From Virgibacillus sp. SK37 (GTDB taxonomy: Bacteria; Bacillota; Bacilli; Bacillales; Amphibacillaceae), in assembly GCF_000725285.1 (NCBI RefSeq), contig NZ_CP007161.1:2952213-3016212 (forward strand): a stretch of DNA of 64,000 bases, in the 5' to 3' direction. Shown here piece after piece: positions 25,713 through 34,238 of this stretch; within the stretch, counting starts at the first letter, position 1; every line of letters starts with the position of its first letter. A model generated the notes under the pieces. The model made no database searches and was not told the DNA's origin. It saw only the letters and a program-made list of their open reading frames with translations. The translations under genes were made by a program, and so were the position numbers.

Positions 25713-27044
25713 TCATTTCGTACGACCTTCAAATAAATCGGAACCGATCAGCTTTACATAAACCAAACTAATAATCGCTACACTAATAAATACAATGACA
25801 GAAAGGACGGAGCCTTCACCGAAATTCTGTTGGGCGAATAGCGTCTTATAAGCATATACAGAAATGGACTCTGTAGCATTAGCCGGGCCGCCTCCAGTCA
25901 ATACATAAATGAGGTCAAATACTCTAAATGCGTCCAAGGTTCTAAAGAGCAATGCAACTAAAATAGATGATTTTAAAAGCGGAAGTGTAATTCGCCAGAA
26001 CTGATGAATTTTATTAGCGCCATCCACACTTGATGCTTCATATAATGACTGTGGTATTGTCTGCAAACCTGCTAAAAGTAACAAGGCCATATATGGAGTT
26101 GTTTTCCATACGTCCGCTAGAATAATAGAAAACATTCCGCCATCCGAAGTTGTCAGAAGCCATGAGGCTCCCGGAATTAGATGTAATACTTCCAAATAAT
26201 GTGCAACTATTCCCGATTGACCATCATATAAGAATCCCCACATCATAGCAGCTACTGCTGTCGGAATAGCCCATGGAATTAATACAGATGCTCGGATAAT
26301 TCCTCTGCCTTTAAACGCCCGATTAATGAGGAGGGCAATTGCAAGTCCAAGAACAAGCTCAAATGCCACGGATATAACAGTAAAAAAAGCAGTATTCCCC
26401 ATCGCCTTCCACATTCGTTGATCTTTTAAATATTTACCGTAATTACTCAAACCAATAAAGTTTGATTTTAAAATATTCCCAGCAGTTGATGCCAATAAAT
26501 CGGATGATTGCTGAAGCTGTTGGGACAGCTGTTCATTCGTACTTGATTCAGCAATATCCTTCAATGTTGCCGAATGAGATGTTAGTGCTTCCCGATACGA
26601 TACAGCAAAATCATTTTCAAGCTCGGAATATTTTAATTCCGAATCCTTTACCGGAGTATAATTCATTAACATTTCATCAATTTTTTCTACTTTATTTCTC
26701 ATTTCTTCATCACTGATCAGCTTAGAATGGTAGCTTTCGATATCCTGTTGTATTTTGTTAATCGTGTCCGTCGTTTCTTTACTGTCTGCATTGTTTGCCA
26801 AACTTTCAAGCTGATCGCCTATGTAAAAGTAGTTATCCACATACCTTTCTAAATCTATTGTTGCACGGAGCATAAGCTGTGATCGAGTCGGATCGTTCAG
26901 CCTATAGTCAAATAAACTGTTATAAAAGGATTGCGCTACAGGCCAAAGAACAACCACAATGACCAGAAGTAGCGATGGAAGGACCATGGCATAGCCGAGT
27001 TGTTTTTCACTCAATTGAAATTTTTGCTTTTTATTATTTTTCAT
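25713..27044 (-). CDS. Sugar ABC transporter permease (MalF-like) with a long N-terminal extracytoplasmic helical insertion
   Basis: The 443-residue protein is about 130-150 residues longer than usual CUT1 permeases. After the first membrane helix (about residues 17-40) comes a charged, mostly helical segment (about 55-190; LERYVDNYFYIGDQLESLA, VEKIDEMLMNYTPVKDSEL, TNEQLSQQLQQSSDLL). Then the usual FIGLSNYGKYLKD and five further helices follow, with EAA loop LYEASSVDGANKIHQFWRITLP. The insertion would lie outside the cell and could contact the binding protein, as the unrelated MalF P2 loop does. The start ATG at 27044 has GAGGAGG upstream. The rest is an ordinary permease. Confidence 0.9.
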   Translation of the reverse strand: MKNNKKQKFQLSEKQLGYAMVLPSLLLVIVVVLWPVAQSFYNSLFDYRLNDPTRSQLMLRATIDLERYVDNYFYIGDQLESLANNADSKETTDTINKIQQDIESYHSKLISDEEMRNKVEKIDEMLMNYTPVKDSELKYSELENDFAVSYREALTSHSATLKDIAESSTNEQLSQQLQQSSDLLASTAGNILKSNFIGLSNYGKYLKDQRMWKAMGNTAFFTVISVAFELVLGLAIALLINRAFKGRGIIRASVLIPWAIPTAVAAMMWGFLYDGQSGIVAHYLEVLHLIPGASWLLTTSDGGMFSIILADVWKTTPYMALLLLAGLQTIPQSLYEASSVDGANKIHQFWRITLPLLKSSILVALLFRTLDAFRVFDLIYVLTGGGPANATESISVYAYKTLFAQQNFGEGSVLSVIVFISVAIISLVYVKLIGSDLFEGRTK

Positions 27045-27087
27045 TCTAAGCCTCCTCAGAAATAAGGCAAGATTACCTTATTAAAAG

Positions 27088-27123
27088 AATAGCAAGATGA
27101 GTTTATCGCCCATCTTGCTATTT
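27088..27123 (-). other. Intercistronic hairpin between binding-protein and permease genes
   Basis: AATAGCAAGATG and CATCTTGCTATT form a 12-bp perfect stem around a 12-base loop; a second small hairpin (ATAAGG/CCTTAT) lies at 27062-27081. The U-tract on the minus strand is weak. It probably stabilises the binding-protein transcript and reduces permease expression. Confidence 0.7.
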
Positions 27124-27137
27124 TCTTCTTCGCCATA

Positions 27138-28472
27138 CTATTCTGCCATTGCCGCTTCAATTTTCGACTGCATATTCTTCGCAGCTTCCTCTGAAGTTTG
27201 GTCTCCTGTAAGAACCTTGGAGATTTCAATTTGCATTATATCCGAAACTTCTGGATAAATAGGTGACACTGGTCTAGGAACTGCCGATTCCAACACTTCT
27301 CTGAATTCAGGATTTGCAAAAAGAGAACTAACGTCTTGAACTTCCGGGTCATCATACAATGCTTTTAACGTTGGTGCTCTGGAACCTTCCACAGCACTGA
27401 TTTTTTGCCCTTCAGGTCCAGAAATAAATTTCAAGAACTCCCATGCTTCTTCCGGATGCTCCGTGTATCTGTTGATCATCGTCATCCATCCACCAAGTGC
27501 TGCTGCAGTACCCTCATCACCAACAGGAAGCCTAGCCATTTCAACGTTATCTACAATTTCTGACCTCTCTTCATCATTTGAAGAGGACATCATATATGGC
27601 CAATTTCTTGCAAATACTGCATTTCCTTCAATCCATGCATTTTCTGTTTCTGTTTCCATAAAATTAAGTATGTTTTCCGGTACAAAATCAGATGTTACAA
27701 TTTCCTTCATTTTATCCAGAGCTTTTACTGTTTCAGGGCTATCAACTACGACATTATTATTTTCATCGACAACCTCTCCACCATAGGAAGCAATAAATTC
27801 TATAGCATTTGTAATTAAGCCCTCATACTGTGCAGCCTGCATAAGGTAACCATGTTTAGTGCCTGCTTCACCTTTTAATTCTCCTGCCATTTCAATTAAT
27901 TCATCCCAGGTTTTTGGTGGCTCTTCTACAATGTCAGTCCGATAATAAAATACACCGGCATCTGTGAATTGTGGCATTGCCCATTGCTTCCCATTAAAAT
28001 TAGCAGCTGCTACCGTGCCTGGAAAATAATCTTCCATGTTTATGCCATCTTTTTCAATAAAACGATCCAATTCAAGCACATAGTTTGCTTGAGCAAATTC
28101 AGCTGGCCAGATTACGTCAGCGTTAAAGACGTCTATCTCCGTACTCTGGGAACTTAAAGCGGTTACATATTGATCATGAGATTGACCAGTATCTGCTGGC
28201 ATTTCGCGTTGTTCTACTTTGATATTAGGATGTTTCTCTTCAAAAGCCTTTATAACTGCATCAGTCGCTGGTGTCGTATCAACTCCACGAGCATACACAA
28301 TGGTAACCGGTTCTGCTTTACTATCTTCTGACGCTCCTTCTTCTTTGCTACTTGTTGAGTCAGAATTCTCAGGGTTGTCTTGTTCTGTTGATCCTGTTCC
28401 ACTGCAGGCTACGATAAACATTGCCAGCGTGATTAACAATAGATTAACTATTGCCAACTTCCAAATTTTCAT
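27138..28472 (-). CDS. Sugar ABC transporter substrate-binding lipoprotein
   Basis: The 444-residue protein has a signal peptide with lipobox IVAC (Cys about residue 23) and an acidic Ser-rich linker. The family 1 fold shows PVTIVYARGVDTTPATDAV, FEEKHPNIKVEQRE, FNADVIWPAEFAQANYVLELD and a C-terminal KISAVEGSRAPTLKALYDDPE. It is the first gene of the LacI-controlled operon, with promoter and operator just upstream. The substrate is unknown; the neighbours suggest an oligosaccharide or glycoside. Confidence 0.92.
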   Translation of the reverse strand: MKIWKLAIVNLLLITLAMFIVACSGTGSTEQDNPENSDSTSSKEEGASEDSKAEPVTIVYARGVDTTPATDAVIKAFEEKHPNIKVEQREMPADTGQSHDQYVTALSSQSTEIDVFNADVIWPAEFAQANYVLELDRFIEKDGINMEDYFPGTVAAANFNGKQWAMPQFTDAGVFYYRTDIVEEPPKTWDELIEMAGELKGEAGTKHGYLMQAAQYEGLITNAIEFIASYGGEVVDENNNVVVDSPETVKALDKMKEIVTSDFVPENILNFMETETENAWIEGNAVFARNWPYMMSSSNDEERSEIVDNVEMARLPVGDEGTAAALGGWMTMINRYTEHPEEAWEFLKFISGPEGQKISAVEGSRAPTLKALYDDPEVQDVSSLFANPEFREVLESAVPRPVSPIYPEVSDIMQIEISKVLTGDQTSEEAAKNMQSKIEAAMAE

Positions 28473-28528
28473 TGTTAAGCCCCCTTTTAAGATATCAACC
28501 TCAATATTTAATAGAATTTTTTAATAAT

Positions 28529-28545
28529 TGAAATCGATTACATTT
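28529..28545. promoter_or_regulatory. LacI-type operator upstream of the sugar operon
   Basis: TGAAATCGATTACATTT is identical over all 17 bases to a site in front of the lacI-family gene at 30511-30527. It holds a central ATCGAT/AATCGATT palindrome of the LacI-family kind. It lies about 7 bp downstream of the -10 box, where binding would block initiation. Confidence 0.8.
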
Positions 28546-28551
28546 GATTTC

Positions 28552-28579
28552 ATTATACGATACATTTCTATGATGTCAA
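28552..28579 (-). promoter_or_regulatory. Sigma-A promoter of the LacI-controlled sugar operon
   Basis: TTGACA (28574-28579), a 16-bp spacer and TATAAT (28552-28557) on the minus strand: both boxes match the consensus fully. Confidence 0.85.
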
Positions 28580-28729
28580 TATATTTTTCATAATCTTTTT
28601 ATTATTGTTTATCCTTGTGTGCGGTAGTGGGAAGTAAAAGTTTGAGTGAGGGGGATTAAGAGGAGAGATCAAAAACTAAATTTATCGATCAAGGATACTC
28701 TTCCTCCTTAAAACTATTTAGGCTACAGG

Positions 28730-29498
28730 CTAACTCCGTAAAAATCCTCCCTCGGAATGAATAATTTGTCCTGTAATCCACTCCGCTTCCTCGCTTGCAA
28801 GAAAAGCTATTAGGCGTGCTGCATCCTTTGGCATTCCTATACGCCCCTTCTTAAACTTCGGCAATAGTTCTTTTTTTAATTCCTCTGTCATCCAGCCTGT
28901 ATCTGTTGGGCCAGGATTAACTGCATTAACGGTAATTCCTAATGAAGCCAGCTCTGCGGATAATGAAGAGGTAAATGCGGATATGGCTCCTTTTGTAGCA
29001 CCATATGCCAATTCCCCAACCATAGGGCCCAAGTTTTGGCCGGAAGTTATATTAATAATTCTGCCGGAAGTAAACATTGACGCTTCAAAACGTCTTGCAA
29101 ATTCAACGCTAAGCATCATTGGTGCCCTCATGTTCACGGTATAATGGTCGTCCAACATATCGTCATCAAGTCTTTTATAGCCATCTACTACAGAATGCGC
29201 AGCATTATTAATTAGTACGGTAGGCATCCCTAACGCGCCTTCTACTCCATCAAGCACTTGAGTAGACGCATCTGGTTGACGAAAATCAACTTCGATATAA
29301 TCACATGCCACACCTAAATCCTGAATTTCTTTTTGGAAAATTTCAAGCCACTTATCCTTCGCCTCCCAGCAGGTAAAAAATATATCATAACCCGCCTTCG
29401 CCAATTCAAGGCAAACAGCTGCTCCAATTCCATTTGCATGACTAACACCTGTAATGACTGCGACTCGACCAGATCTATTAGTAATAAGAACACCCCAT
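28730..29498 (-). CDS. Short-chain dehydrogenase/reductase with an apparent frameshift at its start
   Basis: The frame encodes an SDR: VAVITGVSHANGIGAAVCLE (nucleotide-binding motif), INNAAHSVVDG, the catalytic YGATKGA motif (Tyr-x-x-x-Lys) and VNAVNPGPTDTGWMT. No canonical start lies upstream of the nucleotide-binding motif in this frame. The first canonical start in frame, TTG at 29404, would remove that motif. An ATG at 29496-29498 begins ATGGGGTGTT in the wrong frame; removing one G from the GGGG run gives MGVLITNRSGRVAVITG. So the gene is either inactivated by one base or the run is a sequencing error. It lies 9 bp after lacI on the same strand and may belong to the same pathway. Confidence 0.75.
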
Positions 29499-29507
29499 TT
29501 CTTAAAT

Positions 29508-30491
29508 TTAAGTTGACTCTCGAATGACTAATTCATGATCCAGAATTAAGCTTTCCACTTCTTTCCCGCTAATTTTATCAATAATCATGTTTGCTGAGAT
29601 GCAGCCCATTTTGTACATCGGTTGGGCAATTGTTGTTAATGTGGGATGGGTCATATTTGAGAAGCTAATTTTATCAAAACCAATAACCGCGATATCTTCT
29701 GGAACATGTAAACCAGCAGAATTAATCTCTTTTAGTGCACCAATAGCCAGAATATCAGATACAGCAAAAACAGCATTCGGGCGTTCACTTTCATTTAAAA
29801 GTGAACGCATCGCTTGCTGTCCACTTTCAAACTGAAGATTGTCAAGCTTACGAACCCACCTTGATTCAATCGGCAAATCAAATTCCCGCATCGCTTTCTC
29901 GTAACCTCTCCTCCGCTCACGAGCATATAAGAACTTTTCTTCTGTATTAATAAGCGCAACTTTCTTCTTCCCTATTTTTATTAAGTGTTTCACAGCTTGA
30001 TATGCTGCGAGCTCATTATCAATTGACACATAAGGAATTTCACCCTCTTCGTCAAATTCGCTACACTGTATAATAGGGTGTTGACTGGCAAGGTTATACA
30101 GATTTTTACGATTGACTGTCGGATCCATTAATATAATACCGTCAGCTAACCGGTTACGGACCATATTAAAATAAATAGCCTCCCTCTCCGGATTAGAATC
30201 TGTTTGACAAAGAAGGATGTTATACCCCTTATCAATCGCCGTATCTTCAATTCCGTTAATGATCTCCGTATAATACGGGTTCGCAATATTAGGAAGCAAA
30301 ACAAGAAGCAGTCTGCTCTCCGAATTACGTAGATTGCGCCCGAGAACACTTGGTTCATAATTGAGTTCCTTAATCGCTTCATCTACTCTATTTCTTGTCT
30401 TTTCCTTGACTGAATTTCTATTATTTAGCACTCTTGAAACAGTTGCAGCAGACACACCTGCTCTTTTTGCAACTTCTTGGATTGTGGCCAT
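29508..30491 (-). CDS. LacI-family transcriptional regulator
   Basis: The 327-residue protein begins MATIQEVAKRAGVSAATVSR, the LacI helix-turn-helix with VLNN hinge start, followed by a periplasmic-binding-like domain (LLLVLLPNIANPYYTEIING, PNAVFAVSDILAIGALKEI, IAVIGFDKISFSNMTHPTLTT). It probably represses its own gene and the sugar operon, since an identical 17-bp site stands before both. The inducer should be the sugar or product handled by that operon. Length is normal. Confidence 0.93.
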   Translation of the reverse strand: MATIQEVAKRAGVSAATVSRVLNNRNSVKEKTRNRVDEAIKELNYEPSVLGRNLRNSESRLLLVLLPNIANPYYTEIINGIEDTAIDKGYNILLCQTDSNPEREAIYFNMVRNRLADGIILMDPTVNRKNLYNLASQHPIIQCSEFDEEGEIPYVSIDNELAAYQAVKHLIKIGKKKVALINTEEKFLYARERRRGYEKAMREFDLPIESRWVRKLDNLQFESGQQAMRSLLNESERPNAVFAVSDILAIGALKEINSAGLHVPEDIAVIGFDKISFSNMTHPTLTTIAQPMYKMGCISANMIIDKISGKEVESLILDHELVIREST

Positions 30492-30510
30492 AGAATCACC
30501 TGACTTTTCA

Positions 30511-30527
30511 TGAAATCGATTACATTT
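30511..30527. promoter_or_regulatory. LacI-type operator upstream of lacI
   Basis: TGAAATCGATTACATTT, identical to the site at 28529-28545, located directly between the -10 box and the lacI start, which suggests autoregulation. Confidence 0.8.
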
Positions 30528-30556
30528 ATGTTATATTTAGGAGAAGATATTGTCAA
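30528..30556 (-). promoter_or_regulatory. Sigma-A promoter of the lacI gene
   Basis: TTGACA (30551-30556), a 17-bp spacer and TAACAT (30528-30533) on the minus strand. Confidence 0.75.
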
Positions 30557-31004
30557 GATTATTGTGGGAAATTTCTTACTGTTTTGAAGTGAGGAATAAA
30601 ATCAGACTAAAATTGTGGATGAAAGTAGCAAGGTCTCAACAGACATTTAACTGCTTAGTTTTGGTAATGAAATATAACCACCATAATTTAAGATATTGTT
30701 AAGTTTAAATTCTATGCTTCAATTAGTCAGCTAAAAAATGTCCCATGCTAAATTACTTTAATATAAGTTTTAATAGATAGATTTTTATCATTCTTCTGCT
30801 TCTTTCGTTCTCATTACACATAAGGTTCCTTCTAATGTGTGTGAAGCAGAAAAATAAAATAATTTTTTACCTCTAACTAATTCTAAAATTTTATAAAACC
30901 TTTGAATAGCATTATTTATCAAAACTAGTTTAAATCGCAAATTATAATCGACGTTTCAAATAATTAACAACTAACACAAAGTTATTTGTGGCCATTTTAC
31001 TCTC
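30557..31004. other. AT-rich intergenic stretch without recognised features
   Basis: About 450 bp between the lacI promoter and the xsc terminator. I found no frame with a plausible ribosome binding site, no clear repeat and no RNA element; it is simply AT-rich. Confidence 0.6.
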
Positions 31005-31042
31005 GAAAAAAATCTCCGCACCTCATCAGGTACGGAGATTTT
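31005..31042 (-). terminator. Terminator of xsc
   Basis: On the minus strand AAAATCTCCGTACCTGATGAGGTGCGGAGATTTTTTTC: an 11-bp stem with a short loop and a U-tract. Confidence 0.88.
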
Positions 31043-31051
31043 CCTATAAAC

Positions 31052-32827
31052 TTACTTCCCCCAAACACCATAATCAAGGTGCTTGTATTTATCCAACAGT
31101 CTTGTTGGCATGTGCAGGGCGTCTTTACGGAATGGTGGTGCCAGCTGTGTGCCATCAACAAAGATATTAAGCACGGCTGGTTTCTTTTGTTCGAGTACTT
31201 CTTTTACTACTGGGCCGATATCCTCTGGCTTTTCAATCGTATAACCGAGTGCACCCATTGACTTGGCAACCTCGGCGAAATCAGGTGCTTCGATATCAGA
31301 GCCGATAAAACGGTTATCATAATAGTCTACCTGGTTCTTCTTCTCTGCTGCCCATGATTTATTATTAAATACACATGCAATGACAGGAATATTTTGCTCT
31401 ACAGCTGTACTGACTTCATGTAGGCTCATGCCCCATGCACCATCACCAATGATTGCTGCGACTGGTGTATTTGGTTCTGCCAGCTGAGCGCCCAATGCTG
31501 CTGGGTATGCGAAGCCGGTATTCCCAAATGTTAATGCTGCAATATGGCGGCGTGACTGGTTAAATTTCAGGTAAGCATTCGCAGTGGATGAAACGTTTCC
31601 GATATCGGAAGAAATAATTGTTCCTTCAGGCAATGCTTTAGATAGTTCCAGCAATGCACGGCGTGGGTTGATCGGATTGCCATCTTCCATGGCTAGTTCT
31701 ACCAGCTCTTCATCCCATTCTTGCTTCCGCTTACTTACCTCTTCTAGACGGGCCTGATTGGATACGCCGTTAGGCATCGTTTTAGAAAGCTCTTTATACA
31801 AGTTTTCTGCTGTCGCTTTTGCATCTCCAATAATTCCGACTTCAATTGGGTGGGTCCGTGCGATATTTCGTGGGTTAATATCCACTTGAATGATCTTAGC
31901 ATTTTTCGGGAAGTAATCAATGTCATAGCATGGAAGAGTTCCGAAAACAGATAAGCGTGTACCAATCGCCAGCACGACATCCGCTTCCTGTAATGTATAC
32001 ATCGCAGACTTTGCTCCCATATAACCAATCGGCCCTACTGCTAATGGATGATCAGCCGGGAACGCATCATTATGCATGTAGGAAACAGCTACCGGTGCAG
32101 TTAAATGCTCGGCAATTTTAGCTACAGTATCTACCCCATCCGCATCTACTGTACCACGTCCAGAGATAATTACCGGTTTTTCCGCGTTTTTCAATAACTC
32201 AACCGCTTTTTCAATGGAAGCCGGATCCCCACTACCTCGTTTGTCTGTACGGTATTGGCTTGGCTCTAAAATATAATCCTCCAGTTCACCATAAAACAGG
32301 TCACGAGGGATATCATATAAAACCGGGCCACGTTCGGCATAAGCAATTCGGAATGCCGTACGTAGACAGTCAGCTACACGACTCTTATGTGTAACACGAA
32401 CAGTCTCCTTCGTAATATCTTCAAAAATAGATACTTGATTCGCTTCTTGGAAGCCGTCCCAGCCGATAGTTGGTGTACCCGCAGATGGGGAAATGACAAC
32501 CATTGGTGTATGTGCCTGATTTGCTGCTGCAACAGAAGTTACCATATTCGTAATCCCAGGTCCATTCTGTCCAATAACAACACCCGCTACGCCGGAAACA
32601 CGTGTATAAGCGTCTGCCATATGTGCTGCACTCTGTTCATGACGAACCGGTAAAAAGCGGATGCCTGCTGTTGGGAAGAGATCAAGCATATCCATAAATG
32701 CGGAACCAACAATACCGTAAACTTCTTTCACATTCTCTTTCACTAGTGTTTCCACAATTGCCTCACTTGGCGTCATTTTCACCTTTTTGTTTACTGCCTC
32801 TTTTACTTCTGCTTGTTGTTTAGCCAT
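31052..32827 (-). CDS. xsc: Sulfoacetaldehyde acetyltransferase Xsc
   Basis: Xsc is a thiamine-pyrophosphate enzyme that converts sulfoacetaldehyde and phosphate to acetyl phosphate and sulfite. The 591-residue protein matches the family in length and in motifs that separate it from acetolactate synthase: [36 protein letters not shown] (TPP-activating Glu64), [27 protein letters not shown] and the late TPP-binding [12 protein letters not shown]...NN. Its start ATG has GGAGG upstream, and a GntR-type operator matching that of the regulator lies at 32869. It has its own terminator. With a TRAP importer and an alcohol dehydrogenase beside it, it forms a C2-sulfonate degradation unit. Confidence 0.94.
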   Translation of the reverse strand: MAKQQAEVKEAVNKKVKMTPSEAIVETLVKENVKEVYGIVGSAFMDMLDLFPTAGIRFLPVRHEQSAAHMADAYTRVSGVAGVVIGQNGPGITNMVTSVAAANQAHTPMVVISPSAGTPTIGWDGFQEANQVSIFEDITKETVRVTHKSRVADCLRTAFRIAYAERGPVLYDIPRDLFYGELEDYILEPSQYRTDKRGSGDPASIEKAVELLKNAEKPVIISGRGTVDADGVDTVAKIAEHLTAPVAVSYMHNDAFPADHPLAVGPIGYMGAKSAMYTLQEADVVLAIGTRLSVFGTLPCYDIDYFPKNAKIIQVDINPRNIARTHPIEVGIIGDAKATAENLYKELSKTMPNGVSNQARLEEVSKRKQEWDEELVELAMEDGNPINPRRALLELSKALPEGTIISSDIGNVSSTANAYLKFNQSRRHIAALTFGNTGFAYPAALGAQLAEPNTPVAAIIGDGAWGMSLHEVSTAVEQNIPVIACVFNNKSWAAEKKNQVDYYDNRFIGSDIEAPDFAEVAKSMGALGYTIEKPEDIGPVVKEVLEQKKPAVLNIFVDGTQLAPPFRKDALHMPTRLLDKYKHLDYGVWGK

Positions 32828-32868
32828 TTAAATTCCTCCTATAGATTAATTTATAATAACGCCCTAAC

Positions 32869-32888
32869 TTGTAGTGACGTACGTACCA
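32869..32888. promoter_or_regulatory. Candidate GntR operator upstream of xsc
   Basis: TTGTAGTGACGTACGTACCA shares 16 of 20 positions with TGGTAATGATGTACCTACCA at 38035-38054 before the GntR gene, and both are followed by GTTA. The paired sites suggest that the regulator also controls xsc. Confidence 0.65.
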
Positions 32889-32967
32889 GTTAATAAGTAA
32901 AAGCGTAAGCGCTGATGACGAGCGCCCTCCTACCTACACCTTTTTCGAAAATACAATCTAACAATCT

Positions 32968-34170
32968 CTAAGAAACCGTTGAAGCAGGATCAGCTGCCTG
33001 AACCTCTTCCAGCTTTGCAATTAGATCAAGAAAAATGGTAGCCACATCTTCTTCGGTAGGGACCTTCCTATTTGTTGTTATGCCATTCCCGCTTAATGCA
33101 TCCTTCACGAGGACTGGGATGTTCTTTTTCAGGTCCACTATATCAATATATTTCAGACCATCTTGCCATATGCCAAATTTTTCATTCCATTCTTCGACTT
33201 GCTCCACAGCACATGCTGCAAGTGTCCTTTCATCACCTGTATCCTCACAACCAAGCGCTCGTGCTACATTTGCATAACGCGCTGTTGCTACCTCTAGCCC
33301 AAAACGCATGACAAATGGTAAAAGTAAGGATACACTCAAGCCATGTGGGATATGAAATCGTGCGCCAAGCGGTCTGCCTGCTGCATGGGCCAGATTGGTA
33401 GAAGCGTTGGAAAAAGCAATTCCTGCATAACAGCTGGATAGCAGCATTTCCTCTCTCGCTTCGACATCCATTCCATTTTCATACACCTTAGGCAAGGCTG
33501 TTGTGATAGTTTTCATACTGATAAGTGCATAGTGATCTGTTGTAACAGAAGCATTTGTGGATACATATGCCTCCATAGCGTGTGTCAACGCATCCATTCC
33601 GGTGTATGCGGTAAAATGCTTTGGCAGACTAAGTGTTAGCTCTGGATCTAACACAGCCACGTCTGGTAATAAATCCTTATGCCCCGGGTTCATTTTATAT
33701 TCTGTTTTGCTGTCTTTGATTACCATTACTTTTGTTGCTTCTGACCCTGTCCCTGCCGTCGTTGGCACAGCAATCAGTGGTAACCGGTGTAATCGTTTTG
33801 CAGCTGCGATCTCATCCCATTTAATAGCAGGTGTTTTGGCAAATAGGGAAACAGCTTTGGCAATATCAATGGCGCTTCCTCCCCCAATGGCAAGCACACC
33901 ATCAACCGACTGACCATCGATGGTTGCTAATGCTCCTTCCAGATGGTCTGTCGTTGGTTCCCCCCGATAATCGGAGAAAAACGTTGCTTCTATGTTCTCT
34001 TGCTTCAATATACTTTTTAGTCTTTCATCAAGGGCAATCTTAGGACTCGTCAGGAAGCTATCGATGATGACGATAACATGCTGAATTCCTTGTTCCTTGG
34101 CAATACCCCCTAATTTATTCAAACTTCCTGCACCTAATTCGATATGTCTTGGTAAGTACGTACTGCTCAT
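32968..34170 (-). CDS. Iron-containing alcohol dehydrogenase (candidate isethionate dehydrogenase/sulfoacetaldehyde reductase)
   Basis: The 400-residue protein belongs to the group III Fe-ADH family: GVLAIGGGSAIDIAKAV (NAD loop), AVPTTAGTGSEATK, FTAYTGMDALTHAMEAYVS with metal-binding Asp and His residues, and RFHIPHGLSVSLLLP. Start ATG at 34170 directly follows GGAGGGGAAAGG; the frame is open up to 34263 but that part overlaps the TRAP gene and is not family-like. Beside Xsc, I infer oxidation of isethionate to sulfoacetaldehyde. Anaerobes use a related Fe-ADH (SarD) in the reverse direction. A 3-carbon sulfonate is also conceivable. Confidence 0.87.
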   Translation of the reverse strand: MSSTYLPRHIELGAGSLNKLGGIAKEQGIQHVIVIIDSFLTSPKIALDERLKSILKQENIEATFFSDYRGEPTTDHLEGALATIDGQSVDGVLAIGGGSAIDIAKAVSLFAKTPAIKWDEIAAAKRLHRLPLIAVPTTAGTGSEATKVMVIKDSKTEYKMNPGHKDLLPDVAVLDPELTLSLPKHFTAYTGMDALTHAMEAYVSTNASVTTDHYALISMKTITTALPKVYENGMDVEAREEMLLSSCYAGIAFSNASTNLAHAAGRPLGARFHIPHGLSVSLLLPFVMRFGLEVATARYANVARALGCEDTGDERTLAACAVEQVEEWNEKFGIWQDGLKYIDIVDLKKNIPVLVKDALSGNGITTNRKVPTEEDVATIFLDLIAKLEEVQAADPASTVS

Positions 34171-34238
34171 CCTTTCCCCTCCTTCATTTTCCCACCATAA
34201 AATTGCTCTGCAAATCACCCCTTTCAAGTAATATCCTT

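Noticed and set aside
31052-32827. Acetolactate synthase as an alternative name for the TPP enzyme
   Set aside because: Motifs such as [12 protein letters not shown] and the GFQEANQ stretch, together with TRAP and alcohol dehydrogenase neighbours, point to Xsc.
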